From an uncultured Desulfuromonas sp. (GTDB taxonomy: Bacteria; Desulfobacterota; Desulfuromonadia; Desulfuromonadales; Desulfuromonadaceae): 64,000 nucleotides of DNA. Under the pieces are notes generated by a model. It searched no databases, was not told the DNA's origin, and saw only the letters and a list, made by a program, of their open reading frames with translations. The position numbers were made by a program, and so were the translations under genes. This document shows, one piece after another, positions 53,794-62,379 of this stretch. The DNA lies in NCBI RefSeq assembly GCF_963678835.1, contig NZ_OY787469.1, positions 1,364,001-1,428,000 on the forward strand, written 5' to 3'. Position 1 is the stretch's first letter; each line of letters opens with the position of its first letter.

Positions 53794-55080
53794 CTACCCA
53801 AAACGATAAATCAGTTGGCCGTTGTGGAACAGTTCGATGGGACCGTCTTCGGACACCTTGATGACGCGGCCGTAATGGGATGCGGCGGTGGCCGCCGTGG
53901 TGCGACCGCCGCCGGTGACTAGGTCGCCGGCTTTGGAGGTGTCGATGATGACACCGGTGTCGAGCAGTTCCCCTTTGCGGTTGATGACCGTCAGACCGTC
54001 TGAAGAGAGGATGCGCATCAGTTCACCGGAACGTTTCAACACGCCGATACGGGTGCCGCAGACGTGGCGGATCAGCGCCCGGCTCAGCGGGTCGCGACCG
54101 CCGACCGAACCTTTGCGCAGCTCCTGCAGATCGGTTTTTTCATTACTGATCAGGATGACTGTACCGTGGCGTGATTTGGACAGGGCGTACACCGACCAGA
54201 TCAGCACATCGATGGCGCGTTTATCAAAATAGCCGCGCAAAAAGACGCGGAAAATATCCGGGTCGAAAATCCCCCAGTCGCCGTGACGCCACACCAGCAG
54301 TTTGCCGCTGTCCAGCACGACTTCAACCTCCGAGGCCTCATTCACGAAAATGGCAAAGGCCCCAGAACCGGCTTTTTCAAGTAAGGACACGGTTTCGCGG
54401 TTGGCCAACTGATCGATGGAGTCGCGTGGTCCCGGACTGCTGGTGCGGATGGTGCCCTTGACGTTCATACGGATGTCGCAGATGTACAGGGCACGCAAAC
54501 CGTCGACAAAACGGTATGACAGCGGATTGACAAAAAAGTTGGCGTTGATCCGTTTGCGGTCATCCCCCAGATCGAGCCAGGTGTAGCGGGTTTGTTTCAG
54601 CAACGGCAGCAGCTCTTCGAGCTGATTACGATAGATGAGAAAGCCGGTGGTGGCCGGAACGCCCTCGTAGCGTTGGTATGAGAGCTTTTTCAGCAGCTGG
54701 ATCAGGTTTTGGGTGGTCCAGAACACCCCTTTACGGTCATCGCGAATGTAGCGGGCAACGGCAATATCCATCAACGACGTGAGTAGGGCGGTGCGGAAAT
54801 GCGCGGCATAGCCTTTGGCGGAAAATCCGGAGAACAGGCCCTCGAGCGCCGTGAGCATTTCCTGAATAAAACTTTCCTCGGTCGGCGTGAATGCCAGTTC
54901 ACCACGTTGGGCACAAAAATGGTAGGGAACGCCACCAATTTCAATGTTGATCACCAAGTCGTTTTCTTGCTCTCCACACTGGTCGCACTCCTCCAATTCA
55001 TTGAAGGCGACTTTGGCACCACCAAGAAAAGAACTGACGCTGTTGCGAATGGCATTAAAGGCTGACTTCGGCATAGACAA
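53794..55080 (-). CDS. Divergent DisA/DAC-domain protein (diadenylate cyclase-like) with N-terminal sensor-like region
   Basis: The 428-residue protein has a C-terminal stretch (about 355-428) that aligns with diadenylate cyclase (DAC) domains: SSDGLTVINRKGELLDTGV corresponds to the DGA motif, GGGRTTAATAAS to GTRHRAA, and VIKVSEDGPIELFHNGQ to the VSEETG-I-S block. The RHR motif reads RTT, so two ATP-binding residues are replaced. The N-terminal about 330 residues include an ECDQCG cysteine pair (about 32) and no family I can name with certainty; DAC-associated sensor domains of this size are known. TTG 55080 has GAGG seven bases upstream; ATG 55074 is the alternative start. Whether it makes cyclic di-AMP is open. 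Confidence 0.68.
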   Translation of the reverse strand: MSMPKSAFNAIRNSVSSFLGGAKVAFNELEECDQCGEQENDLVINIEIGGVPYHFCAQRGELAFTPTEESFIQEMLTALEGLFSGFSAKGYAAHFRTALLTSLMDIAVARYIRDDRKGVFWTTQNLIQLLKKLSYQRYEGVPATTGFLIYRNQLEELLPLLKQTRYTWLDLGDDRKRINANFFVNPLSYRFVDGLRALYICDIRMNVKGTIRTSSPGPRDSIDQLANRETVSLLEKAGSGAFAIFVNEASEVEVVLDSGKLLVWRHGDWGIFDPDIFRVFLRGYFDKRAIDVLIWSVYALSKSRHGTVILISNEKTDLQELRKGSVGGRDPLSRALIRHVCGTRIGVLKRSGELMRILSSDGLTVINRKGELLDTGVIIDTSKAGDLVTGGGRTTAATAASHYGRVIKVSEDGPIELFHNGQLIYRFG

Positions 55081-55154
55081 CAGCTTGCCTCATCCAGGCT
55101 AAGCGTGCAACAAAAAAGGGCTTTTCCGGTTAATGTTTTTTTAGGGTTTACGCA

Positions 55155-56483
55155 TCAGGGTGTTAGAATGCCTTCAATTTCGCCCGAGATCTGAATGGCA
55201 TAGTTGTCGGTGAGGCCAGAGACAAAATCAAAGATTTGCCGCAGCCACCATTGATAAGATTGATCGACGTTTTTTTTGATGTAGGCGTCGTCCCACGCCA
55301 GATTGAAACAACGCTGGGAGATGAAGTCGAGGTCGCGGTAATCTTTGCGGTCGCACAGGGATTGGGCAGAAAGCACAAAGGCCTTGATGATGCGGCCGAG
55401 CATTTTGTAGGAGCCGATCTCATAGCCGAGTTTGGACCGATGGGAAAAAATGGTGGTGTAGAGCGTCGCGATCTCTGCAAACGCCTCGCTGAATCTGTCG
55501 GAAAAATCGCTTTTTAGATCGGCTTCGCGTTCGCCGTTGAGGATCGCCGCATAATCGTCAGTAAACACCCGACAGGTTTCTTTGATCAGGGCATCAACCG
55601 CTTCACTGCGTGCCATGGCCGTGGGTTTCCAGGTGTCATCGGGACAGTCGGCGAGTGTTAAAAACAGCTTCTTGATCGGTTTTTCCGGGAAAATGCGCAT
55701 AGACACGGCATCTTCCATGTCAAGCAGGCGGTAGCAGATATCATCTGCCGCTTCAGTGAGAAACGACAGAGGATGACGGGCGACAGTGCCATCCGCACGC
55801 GCCAGTCCCATGGTGCTGACCATGTCTTCAAAGATCTCTTTTTCGCTGGCAAAAACGTTGAACTTTTTCTTGTCCGCGGCGCGCGGGTCATCACTGGTCC
55901 ACGGGTATTTGATCATGGCGCCGAGGGAGGCATAGGTCAGGCGCATGTAGCCATAGGGGGTGCTGTCCTTGCGTGCCGCCAGACGAAAACCTTGGGCGTT
56001 TCCCTCGAACTGCAGCAGGTCCGCACGTGTTTTTTCATCGACGCGTTCGATGGCGTCGTCGCGGTCGTCGAAAACCAGTTTGTCATGTTTGGCCACCCAT
56101 TCACGGATCGTGTTTTCACCCGCATGGCCAAAGGGCGGATTGCCGATGTCGTGAATCAGGCAGCCGACCTGGACAATCTGGGCGATGTCACCAAAAAGAT
56201 GGGTGTGCTCGGGATGTTGCTTGACCAGAAACGGCTGAATTTTTTTTCCCAGAGAACGGCCAACGCTGCCGACTTCAATGGAGTGAATTAAGCGGTTGTG
56301 GATATGATCATTGGGCGCCAGAGGGTGAACCTGAGTCTTTTTTGCCAGACGGCGGAAAGGCTCACAGAACACCACCCGGTCATAATCGATTTCGAACGGA
56401 CTGCGTTCAACAGTCGTCGGGAACGACGAGGCGGGCTGTCCAACACGACTATGGGACAACAATCGGGGCCATTCTAGGGACAT
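55155..56483 (-). CDS. dgt: Deoxyguanosinetriphosphate triphosphohydrolase (dGTPase-like HD protein)
   Basis: dGTPases split dNTPs into nucleoside and triphosphate. The 442-residue protein starts at ATG 56483 with GGAGG six bases upstream. It has FEIDYDRVVFCEPFRRLAKKTQV-type family start (about 30-50), HNRLIHSIEVGSVGRSLG with the first His (about 65), and VGCLIHDIGNPPFGHAGENTI (about 110-130), the HD metal site with the dGTPase-specific NPPFGHxGE motif. A second region, LTEAADDICYRLLDMEDAV, supplies the last Asp. Besides dNTP control, relatives of this enzyme take part in phage resistance. It is followed by the DAC-like gene after 74 bases. Confidence 0.92.
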   Translation of the reverse strand: MSLEWPRLLSHSRVGQPASSFPTTVERSPFEIDYDRVVFCEPFRRLAKKTQVHPLAPNDHIHNRLIHSIEVGSVGRSLGKKIQPFLVKQHPEHTHLFGDIAQIVQVGCLIHDIGNPPFGHAGENTIREWVAKHDKLVFDDRDDAIERVDEKTRADLLQFEGNAQGFRLAARKDSTPYGYMRLTYASLGAMIKYPWTSDDPRAADKKKFNVFASEKEIFEDMVSTMGLARADGTVARHPLSFLTEAADDICYRLLDMEDAVSMRIFPEKPIKKLFLTLADCPDDTWKPTAMARSEAVDALIKETCRVFTDDYAAILNGEREADLKSDFSDRFSEAFAEIATLYTTIFSHRSKLGYEIGSYKMLGRIIKAFVLSAQSLCDRKDYRDLDFISQRCFNLAWDDAYIKKNVDQSYQWWLRQIFDFVSGLTDNYAIQISGEIEGILTP

Positions 56484-56557
56484 CATTTACCTCCACAAGG
56501 CTGGATCTGGGTTGCCTGCAGCATAAAAGGTTTTGGCCGCGGATGCAAAAAGTTGTT

Positions 56558-57307
56558 TCACGCGGTTTGTCTGATCCAATCCTGTGCCTCATCCAGCTCC
56601 GCGAACACCGCCGTACGATGGTCTGACAAAATCTTGTTGCCCTGTTGCCAGAGTTCCAGCCAGGCATCAACACGGTCCGCCCCGACAACAAACGCCGACT
56701 TGCCGTTGCCGATCTGGTCTTGGTGATTGCGGTGAAAATCGCGGATCTCGTCCAGCTCTTCAACGGCGGTTGAGATGAATGTCAGATGACGATGGTCGAA
56801 AATGACCGGCATGCCAGGCTGCCATTGTGGCTGCTGCAGCAATGTTTGGCCAAGGTCCGTCATCCCTTGTGCCGTCAGACTCCCCGAGGTTGTTGCGATA
56901 AAGAGGTGCTGTTGGTGATCAAATTGCACCGTATAGGTCATCAGCTCGGCCGAGACGGGTGGCCTACGGCGAGGAACCATCCATCCCAACAGCACAACTT
57001 CCAGAATCGTGCGCAGTTTATCCCACCAGCTATAGGTGGGTTGCGACAGCGTGGACGTGGGTTGTTTTTGCCGGGCCAGGAAGTCGTGCAGGACGGCTTG
57101 CGCCTGAGGCAGGGCGCTGTCGGCCACGAGAATCCAGCGGCGGTTAAAGGACTCAATCTGTACCCCAATGTACAGTGAACCGAAATGGTCGTTGGTGACG
57201 GTGTAAGGGATATCCTCTGCGTCGAGACGGCTGCGCAGCAGGCTGAGTTCCAGTTCTGTGTGGGGTGAATAGAGGGCGGTCAATAGTTCGCGCTGAGGGG
57301 CGCTCAT
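56558..57307 (-). CDS. DUF2007 domain - membrane segment - STAS/SpoIIAA-like domain protein
   Basis: The 249-residue product starts at ATG 57307. Residues 5-75 fit DUF2007 (LLTALYSPHTELELSLLRSRLDAEDIP, then GVQIESFNRRWILVADSALPQAQAVL), a small putative signal-transducing domain. A hydrophobic segment (LRTILEVVLLGWMVP, about 98-112) follows. Residues of about 120-249 resemble a STAS/SpoIIAA-like domain (MPVIFDHRHLTFIS with the beta-strand-loop pattern, then FVVGADRVDAWLELW). Function is unknown. Its start overlaps the stop of tag by four bases (ATGA), indicating coupled translation. Confidence 0.6.
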   Translation of the reverse strand: MSAPQRELLTALYSPHTELELSLLRSRLDAEDIPYTVTNDHFGSLYIGVQIESFNRRWILVADSALPQAQAVLHDFLARQKQPTSTLSQPTYSWWDKLRTILEVVLLGWMVPRRRPPVSAELMTYTVQFDHQQHLFIATTSGSLTAQGMTDLGQTLLQQPQWQPGMPVIFDHRHLTFISTAVEELDEIRDFHRNHQDQIGNGKSAFVVGADRVDAWLELWQQGNKILSDHRTAVFAELDEAQDWIRQTA

Positions 57308-57900
57308 GGTGTTATGCCGGGTGCGCTGAGCTGGGCATGGCGGGGGCAACTGACCAAATGGTCGTTGACCATACCGATGGATTGCATCAATGCGTAGCAG
57401 ATGGTCGGACCGACAAAGTTGAACCCGCGCTTTTTCAGGTCGCGACTCATCGCCTGGGATTCACTGGTCTGAGCCGGAACCTCGTCGAGATTCTGCCAAT
57501 GGTTGATGATGGGTTGGCCATTGACAAAAGACCATAAATAACGGTCAAAACTGCCGAATTCATCGATCAGGCGCAAGACGCCGCGAGCATTGCGAATGGT
57601 CGAGGTGATTTTCAACCGGTTGCGCACGATGCCGGGGTTGGCCATCAACCGCGCGATGTCGCTGTCGGTGTAGGCGGCAACCGTGGCAATATCGAAATAG
57701 GCAAACGCCTCGCGGTAATGGGGGCGTTTCTTGAGAATCGTCAGCCAGCTCAGACCAGCCTGGGCCCCTTCGAGAGTGAGCATTTCGAACAGCTCGCGGT
57801 CGTCATGCAGCGGCACCCCCCATTGATTGTCGTGATAGGCGATATAATCGGCGTTACCGAGGCACCAACTGCAGCGGGGATCATCACAGGAAGAGATCAT
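57304..57900 (-). CDS. tag: DNA-3-methyladenine glycosylase I
   Basis: Tag removes 3-methyladenine from alkylated DNA. The 198-residue length is normal. It follows the E. coli protein closely: CSWCLGNADYIAYHDNQWGVP (zinc Cys and His, about residues 10-30), FEMLTLEGAQAGLSWLTILKKR with the catalytic-pocket Glu, IVRNRLKI, LWSFVNGQPI, LKKRGFNFVGPTICYALMQ and VNDHLVSC with the remaining zinc ligands His and Cys. It overlaps the DUF2007/STAS-like gene by four bases and is preceded by the DUF3024 gene 33 bases upstream. Confidence 0.96.
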   Translation of the reverse strand: MISSCDDPRCSWCLGNADYIAYHDNQWGVPLHDDRELFEMLTLEGAQAGLSWLTILKKRPHYREAFAYFDIATVAAYTDSDIARLMANPGIVRNRLKITSTIRNARGVLRLIDEFGSFDRYLWSFVNGQPIINHWQNLDEVPAQTSESQAMSRDLKKRGFNFVGPTICYALMQSIGMVNDHLVSCPRHAQLSAPGITP

Positions 57901-57933
57901 TGATCCGGCCTTTCGTCATTGTTGTTGACGGCG

Positions 57934-58278
57934 TTAGCCAAAAAAAACGCCAAAAGCGTCTTCACTGATCTCTTTGACCAGCGCGTCGAGAACCCGATCT
58001 TCAAAATGGGCTTCATAGGGAGCCCATTGCAGATTGACGCGCTGCCACGACAGGGTCCACAGTTGTTTTTCGGACACATAGGTAAGCCGCGCAACGCCGG
58101 TTTCAGTTTTCTTTTGTGGATCTTTCCAATGCGGGCGAATCTCTGTGATAAACACGTCGTTGTCCCGAACAAGATAGTCATAACGTAACCGATCACGCAG
58201 GGTATCCGGAGTTTTCTGACGGCACAGTCCGCCGATCACTTTGTCGATCCGTTTTAATTCAAATTCAGAAAATGCCAT
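57934..58278 (-). CDS. DUF3024 protein
   Basis: A small cytoplasmic protein of 114 residues, starting MAFSEFELKRIDKVIGGLC. It matches DUF3024 in plan: DRLRYDYLVRDNDVFITEIRP, then the Trp-rich LWTLSWQRVNLQWAPYE, with FEDRVLDALVKEI. No enzymatic residues can be pointed out and the role is unknown. ATG 58278 has only a weak GGGGC upstream; the longer frame to 58395 has no ribosome binding site and different character. It may be the first gene of a unit with tag and the DUF2007/STAS-like gene. Confidence 0.75.
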   Translation of the reverse strand: MAFSEFELKRIDKVIGGLCRQKTPDTLRDRLRYDYLVRDNDVFITEIRPHWKDPQKKTETGVARLTYVSEKQLWTLSWQRVNLQWAPYEAHFEDRVLDALVKEISEDAFGVFFG

Positions 58279-58528
58279 GTCAGCCCCATTGCTGGAAACA
58301 CCACTCAGTGAGTTGCTTATAATGAATCCTATTTTTACTGTATTCTTGCTATGTTCGTCAATGATATGTCGAAAACTTTGCAAAAAGTTCACCATGGCAT
58401 TTGCTGACGTGATATTTGAGGGTGCAGGCTGTCGACGGGGGCTGATCCTGAGGGCGGCGCAGGGCGGGGTTTTGTCACCTTTAAACCCGAGTCCCTGCTG
58501 AAATGATCATGGAAATGGTGCAAAGAGC

Positions 58529-59977
58529 ATGAAGATTGAACTAGATAATATTCGCGTCGTAGTTCGTAAACAACCGTGGTTACACGACCTCTCTCTGGTG
58601 ATTTCACCTGATGAGCAATGGGCGTTTGTCGGCAGCAATGGCTCCGGTAAAAGCGTTTTAGGGCGTGTTTTGTGTGCAGAACAGCCGGTAACTTCCGGTC
58701 GCTGCCGTTTGAACGTGCCCGCTGCTCTGGTCAGCTTTGAACGGCTGGGTGAGGTGTTGCAGTTTGAACGGGAACATGATGATTCTGATTTTCTCGACCG
58801 GGTGGATCACGGGACTCCAGTGCGAGACTTTATCGCTGCCGATGCATCGGGTGACGTAGAAACCTTGGCCGAGGCTCTGGGATGCCAAGGGCTGCTGGAT
58901 CGTGGGCTGCGTTTTCTTTCCACCGGTGAAATGCGCAAAGTGATGATCCTTCAGGCCATGGTGCAGAAACCCCGCCTGTTGGTGCTGGACGAGCCGTTTG
59001 ACGGTTTGGATTCGCAGTCGCGTCATGCATTACGCATTCTGATTGGCCGTTGGATCGAGCAGGGGGGACAGCTGGTTCTTATGGTCAACCGTTTCAGCAA
59101 CCTGTTGCCGCAGGTGACGCATCTGGGGTATCTGCGTGATGGAACACTGCTGGTGCAGGGAGGCCGGGAGGATGATTACGTCCAGAACGCCATCCAACGT
59201 CTGAACCATTTTGATGCGCATCAGACGCTGCAACTGCCGGAGTGTGATGCGCCATTGCCGCTGTTGCCCGACCTGCACGGCCAGCCGTTGATTGCCATGA
59301 ACAACGTCACTGTTCGCTATGCTGAGGCGTTGGTCCTTAACCGGCTGTGCTGGCAGGTGCTGCCGGGCGAACACTGGAAAATTTCCGGTCCGAATGGTTC
59401 CGGAAAATCAACTCTGCTCAGCTTGATCAGCGGCGATAATCCCCAGGCCTACGCCAATGAGATTATGCTGTTCGGGCGCGCTAAAGGCAGTGGCGAAAGT
59501 GTTTGGGAGATCAAGCGTCATCTCGGACAGGTCTCCGCCTTGTTTCACCAGGAATACCGGGTACGGGTCACGGTTTTGACCACGGTTTTGTCTGGTTTTT
59601 TTGACTCCGTGGGCCTTTATCAGACGCCGAACCGTCGTCAGCAACAGATTGCCCGCCAATGGCTGGAGTTGTTGGGATTGGAGGGCAAGGCCAACCTGCC
59701 GTTTCATCGCTTGTCCTACGGGGAACAACGTCTGGTCTTACTCGCGCGAGCCATGGTCAAGCAGCCCCGGGTGCTGATTCTTGATGAGCCGTGCCAGGGG
59801 CTTGATGAAGTGCATCGCCATCTGGTGCTGGGATTGATTGATTATCTGGGGCGTCAGGGGCGCACTCAGCTGCTGTATGTCACTCACCATGATGAAGATC
59901 GCATTCCCTGTATTCAGCGTCATTTGCGGCTGGTCCCTGCCTGCGGTGGTGGTTTTGTGGCTGAGGTGGTGTCGTGA
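58529..59977 (+). CDS. modF: ModF-type protein with two ABC ATPase domains
   Basis: The 482-residue protein has two complete ABC ATPase domains. The first has Walker A GSNGSGKSVLGR (about 33), signature LSTGEMRKVMILQAMV and Walker B LLVLDEPFDGLD; the second has GPNGSGKSTLLSL (about 290), LSYGEQRLVLLARAMV and VLILDEPCQGLDE. Segments such as LLDRGLRFLSTGE and LSGFFDSVGLYQTPNRRQQ match E. coli ModF (PhrA) closely. In enterobacteria modF is beside molybdate transport and regulation genes, but none is visible here. No membrane partner is adjacent. Start ATG 58529 has only a weak purine run (AAAGAG) upstream. Confidence 0.9.
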   Translation: MKIELDNIRVVVRKQPWLHDLSLVISPDEQWAFVGSNGSGKSVLGRVLCAEQPVTSGRCRLNVPAALVSFERLGEVLQFEREHDDSDFLDRVDHGTPVRDFIAADASGDVETLAEALGCQGLLDRGLRFLSTGEMRKVMILQAMVQKPRLLVLDEPFDGLDSQSRHALRILIGRWIEQGGQLVLMVNRFSNLLPQVTHLGYLRDGTLLVQGGREDDYVQNAIQRLNHFDAHQTLQLPECDAPLPLLPDLHGQPLIAMNNVTVRYAEALVLNRLCWQVLPGEHWKISGPNGSGKSTLLSLISGDNPQAYANEIMLFGRAKGSGESVWEIKRHLGQVSALFHQEYRVRVTVLTTVLSGFFDSVGLYQTPNRRQQQIARQWLELLGLEGKANLPFHRLSYGEQRLVLLARAMVKQPRVLILDEPCQGLDEVHRHLVLGLIDYLGRQGRTQLLYVTHHDEDRIPCIQRHLRLVPACGGGFVAEVVS

Positions 59978-60258
59978 TTGTTGTGTGGTGTTGCCGGATT
60001 GAGATCACGGTCAACGCCACGGTACGCCGGGTTTTGACTCGGCAGTCGGCGTCACGTGGGTACTAAGTTATGTGAACGGATGAAACTAGCACTTCAGCAT
60101 AATTGAAATTGTTTATTGTAGGAGCGGCTTCAGCCGCGAATTCCCATCATGAAAAGGATCAATGTCCAAAACAATTCGCTCCTACAGGTGGTCACTCCGA
60201 TGACAACATTGAGTGTGTTCAAGGACTAGCCGGAGCAATCAGATTCGTTACATGAACC
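59978..60258. other. Intergenic: remnant repeat pieces and a REP-like palindrome
   Basis: At 60020-60085 lie fragments matching the array units out of their full context (GCCGGGTTTTGACTCGGCAG, then GGCGTCACGTGGGTACTAAG and GTGAACGGATGA). A REP-like element follows at 60117-60186. No gene is present. Confidence 0.5.
60117..60186. repeat. REP-like palindromic element
   Basis: TGTAGGAGCG (60117-60126) is the exact complement of CGCTCCTACA (60177-60186). An inner stem GCGGCTTCAGCCGC sits next to the left arm. The GTAGGAGCGGCTTCAGCCGCG core resembles REP sequences of Pseudomonas and relatives, which are mobilised by RAYT/TnpA-REP transposases. No such transposase lies in this window. Confidence 0.7.
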
Positions 60259-62340
60259 ACTGAAGGTCAAGGTCAAAGTCAAGGTCGCCGGGTTTCGTCC
60301 CGGCAGCCGACATCCTTTTGACTGGCCGCTCAAAAGTATGCAAAAACCAGCTTGGACACCTCCTGACCCTCAGATTAACCGACAATGCGTCTGTTTCCGT
60401 TACGCGTCACAGATCCGGCTCGCCGCCCTTTAGGTCGGCGAATCATGCAACGCATCATCTTTGGCGTAAAACGTTGATAACAATCTTAAGTCGCGCTCTA
60501 TCACTGGTGTGGCACCGATCAAACGGGCGGGACGGTGCCCGCCCTGCAGTCGTGTGGTATTGAGCAGCCCAGCCCTCCCGTTCAGCAGCACCGAACGCAA
60601 TGAACGTCAGCGCAATGGTTGTCGGCAACCTGTTTGAGCGGTAGCGAGTTTTGCCGACATTGCGATGTAAGAGAATGGAGAGAGGGAACCCGATAGGGTG
60701 CAATGACGGGAGTCGATTTTGCGGTACTTTTGTCGACGCAAAAGTGCCCCGACGTGCGGGCGCGGAAGCCCGCGTCATGTGGGTACCACCTTCGCGAACG
60801 GATGAAGTTCGCTGGTGCGATTCGTTTCAAGTTGCAAACCACTGAAGATCAAAGTCAATGTCGCCGGGTTTCGTCCCGGCAGCCGACATCCTTTTGACTG
60901 GCCGCTCAAAAGGATGCAAAAACCAGCTTGGACACCTCCTGACCCTCAGATTAACCGACAATGCGTCTGTTTCCGTTATGCGTCACAGATTCGGCTCGCC
61001 GCCCTTTAGATCGACGAATCCTGCAAATCATCGCCTGTGGCGTAAAACGTTGATAACAATCTTAAGTCGCGCTCTACCACTGGTGTGGCACCGATCAAAC
61101 GGGTGGGACGGTGTCCACCCTTGCGGCAGAGTGTCATTTAGCAGCCAAGCCCTCCCGTTCAGCAGCACCGAACGCAATGAACGTCAGCGCAATGGTTGTC
61201 GGCAACCTGTTTGAGCGGTAGCGAGTTTTGCCGACATTGCGATGTAAGAGAATGGAGAGAGGGAACCCGATAGGGTGCAATGACGGGAGTCGATTTTGCG
61301 GTACTTTTGTCGACGCAAAAGTGCCCCGACGTGCGGGAGCGGAAGCCCGCGTCATGTGGGTACCACCTTCGCGAACGGATGAAGTTCGCTGGTGCGATTC
61401 GTTTCAAGTTGCAAACCACTGAAGATCAAAGTCAATGTCGCCGGGTTTCGTCCCGGCAGCCGACATCCTTTTGACTGGCCGCTCAAAAGGATGCAAAAAC
61501 CAGCTTGGACACCTCCTGACCCTCAGATTAACCGACAATGCGTCTGTTTCCGTTACGCGTCACAGATCCGGCTCGCCGCCCTTTAGGTCGGCGAATCATG
61601 CAACGCATCATCTTTGGAGTAAAACGTTGATAACAATCTTAAGTCGCGCTCTATCACTGGTGTGGCACCGATCAAACGGGCGGGACGGTGCCCGCCCTGC
61701 AGTCGTGTGTTATTAAGCAGCCAAGCTCTCCCGTTCAGCAGCGCCGAACGAAGAGAACGGTCAGCGCGATGGTCGTCGGCAACCTGTTTGAGCGTCAGCG
61801 AGTTTTGCCGACATCGCGATGTAAGTGAACGCAGAGAGGGAACCCGTAAGGGCGCAATGACGGGAGTCGATTTTGCGCCACTTTTGTCGACGCAAAAGTG
61901 GCCCGACGTGCGGGCGCGGAAGCCCGCGTCATGTGGGTACCACCTTCGCGAACGGATGATGTTCGCTGGTGCGATTCGTTTCAAGTTGCAAACCACTGAA
62001 GATCAAAGTCAAGGTCGCCGGGTTTCGTCCCGGCAGCCGACATACTTTTGATTGGCCGCTCAAAAGGATGCAAAAACCAGCTGAACACCTCCTGACCCTC
62101 AGATTAACCGACACTGAGTCTGTTTCCGATGTGCGTTACGGATTCGGCTCGCCGCCCTTTAGGTCGGCGAATCGTGCAACTCATCTCCTGTGGCGTAAAA
62201 CGGTGATAACAATCTTAAGTCGCGCTTTATCTCTGGTGTGGCACCGATCAAACGGGCGGGACGGTGCCCGCCCTGCAGTCGTGTGTCATTGAGTAGCCAA
62301 GCTCTTCCGTTCAGCAGCGTCGAGTGTAGAGAGCGTTGTC
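60259..62340 (+). repeat. Tandem array 2 of ~577-bp hairpin-rich units (three full, one partial)
   Basis: Units begin at 60259, 60841, 61418 and 61995 (periods 582, 577 and 577). The last ends about 40 bases before the stop codon of the GGDEF-EAL gene. The block order is the same as in array 1. Units 2 and 3 of this array are very alike over their first half, implying recent unit duplication or conversion. Some stems carry paired changes: GGTACTTTTG/CAAAAGTGCC in unit 1 (60723-60748) against GCCACTTTTG/CAAAAGTGGC in unit 3 (61877-61902), and GGGCGGG/CCCGCCC against GGGTGGG/TCCACCC in unit 2 (61101-61120). Confidence 0.9.
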
Positions 62341-62379
62341 GTTGATTGGACGATATAAGAGGACAGATCTGCCAGCAGC

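Noticed and set aside
60318-62292. Short open reading frames of 64-137 codons across array 2
   Set aside because: Same reason as for array 1; the protein versions differ mainly where the stems show paired base changes.
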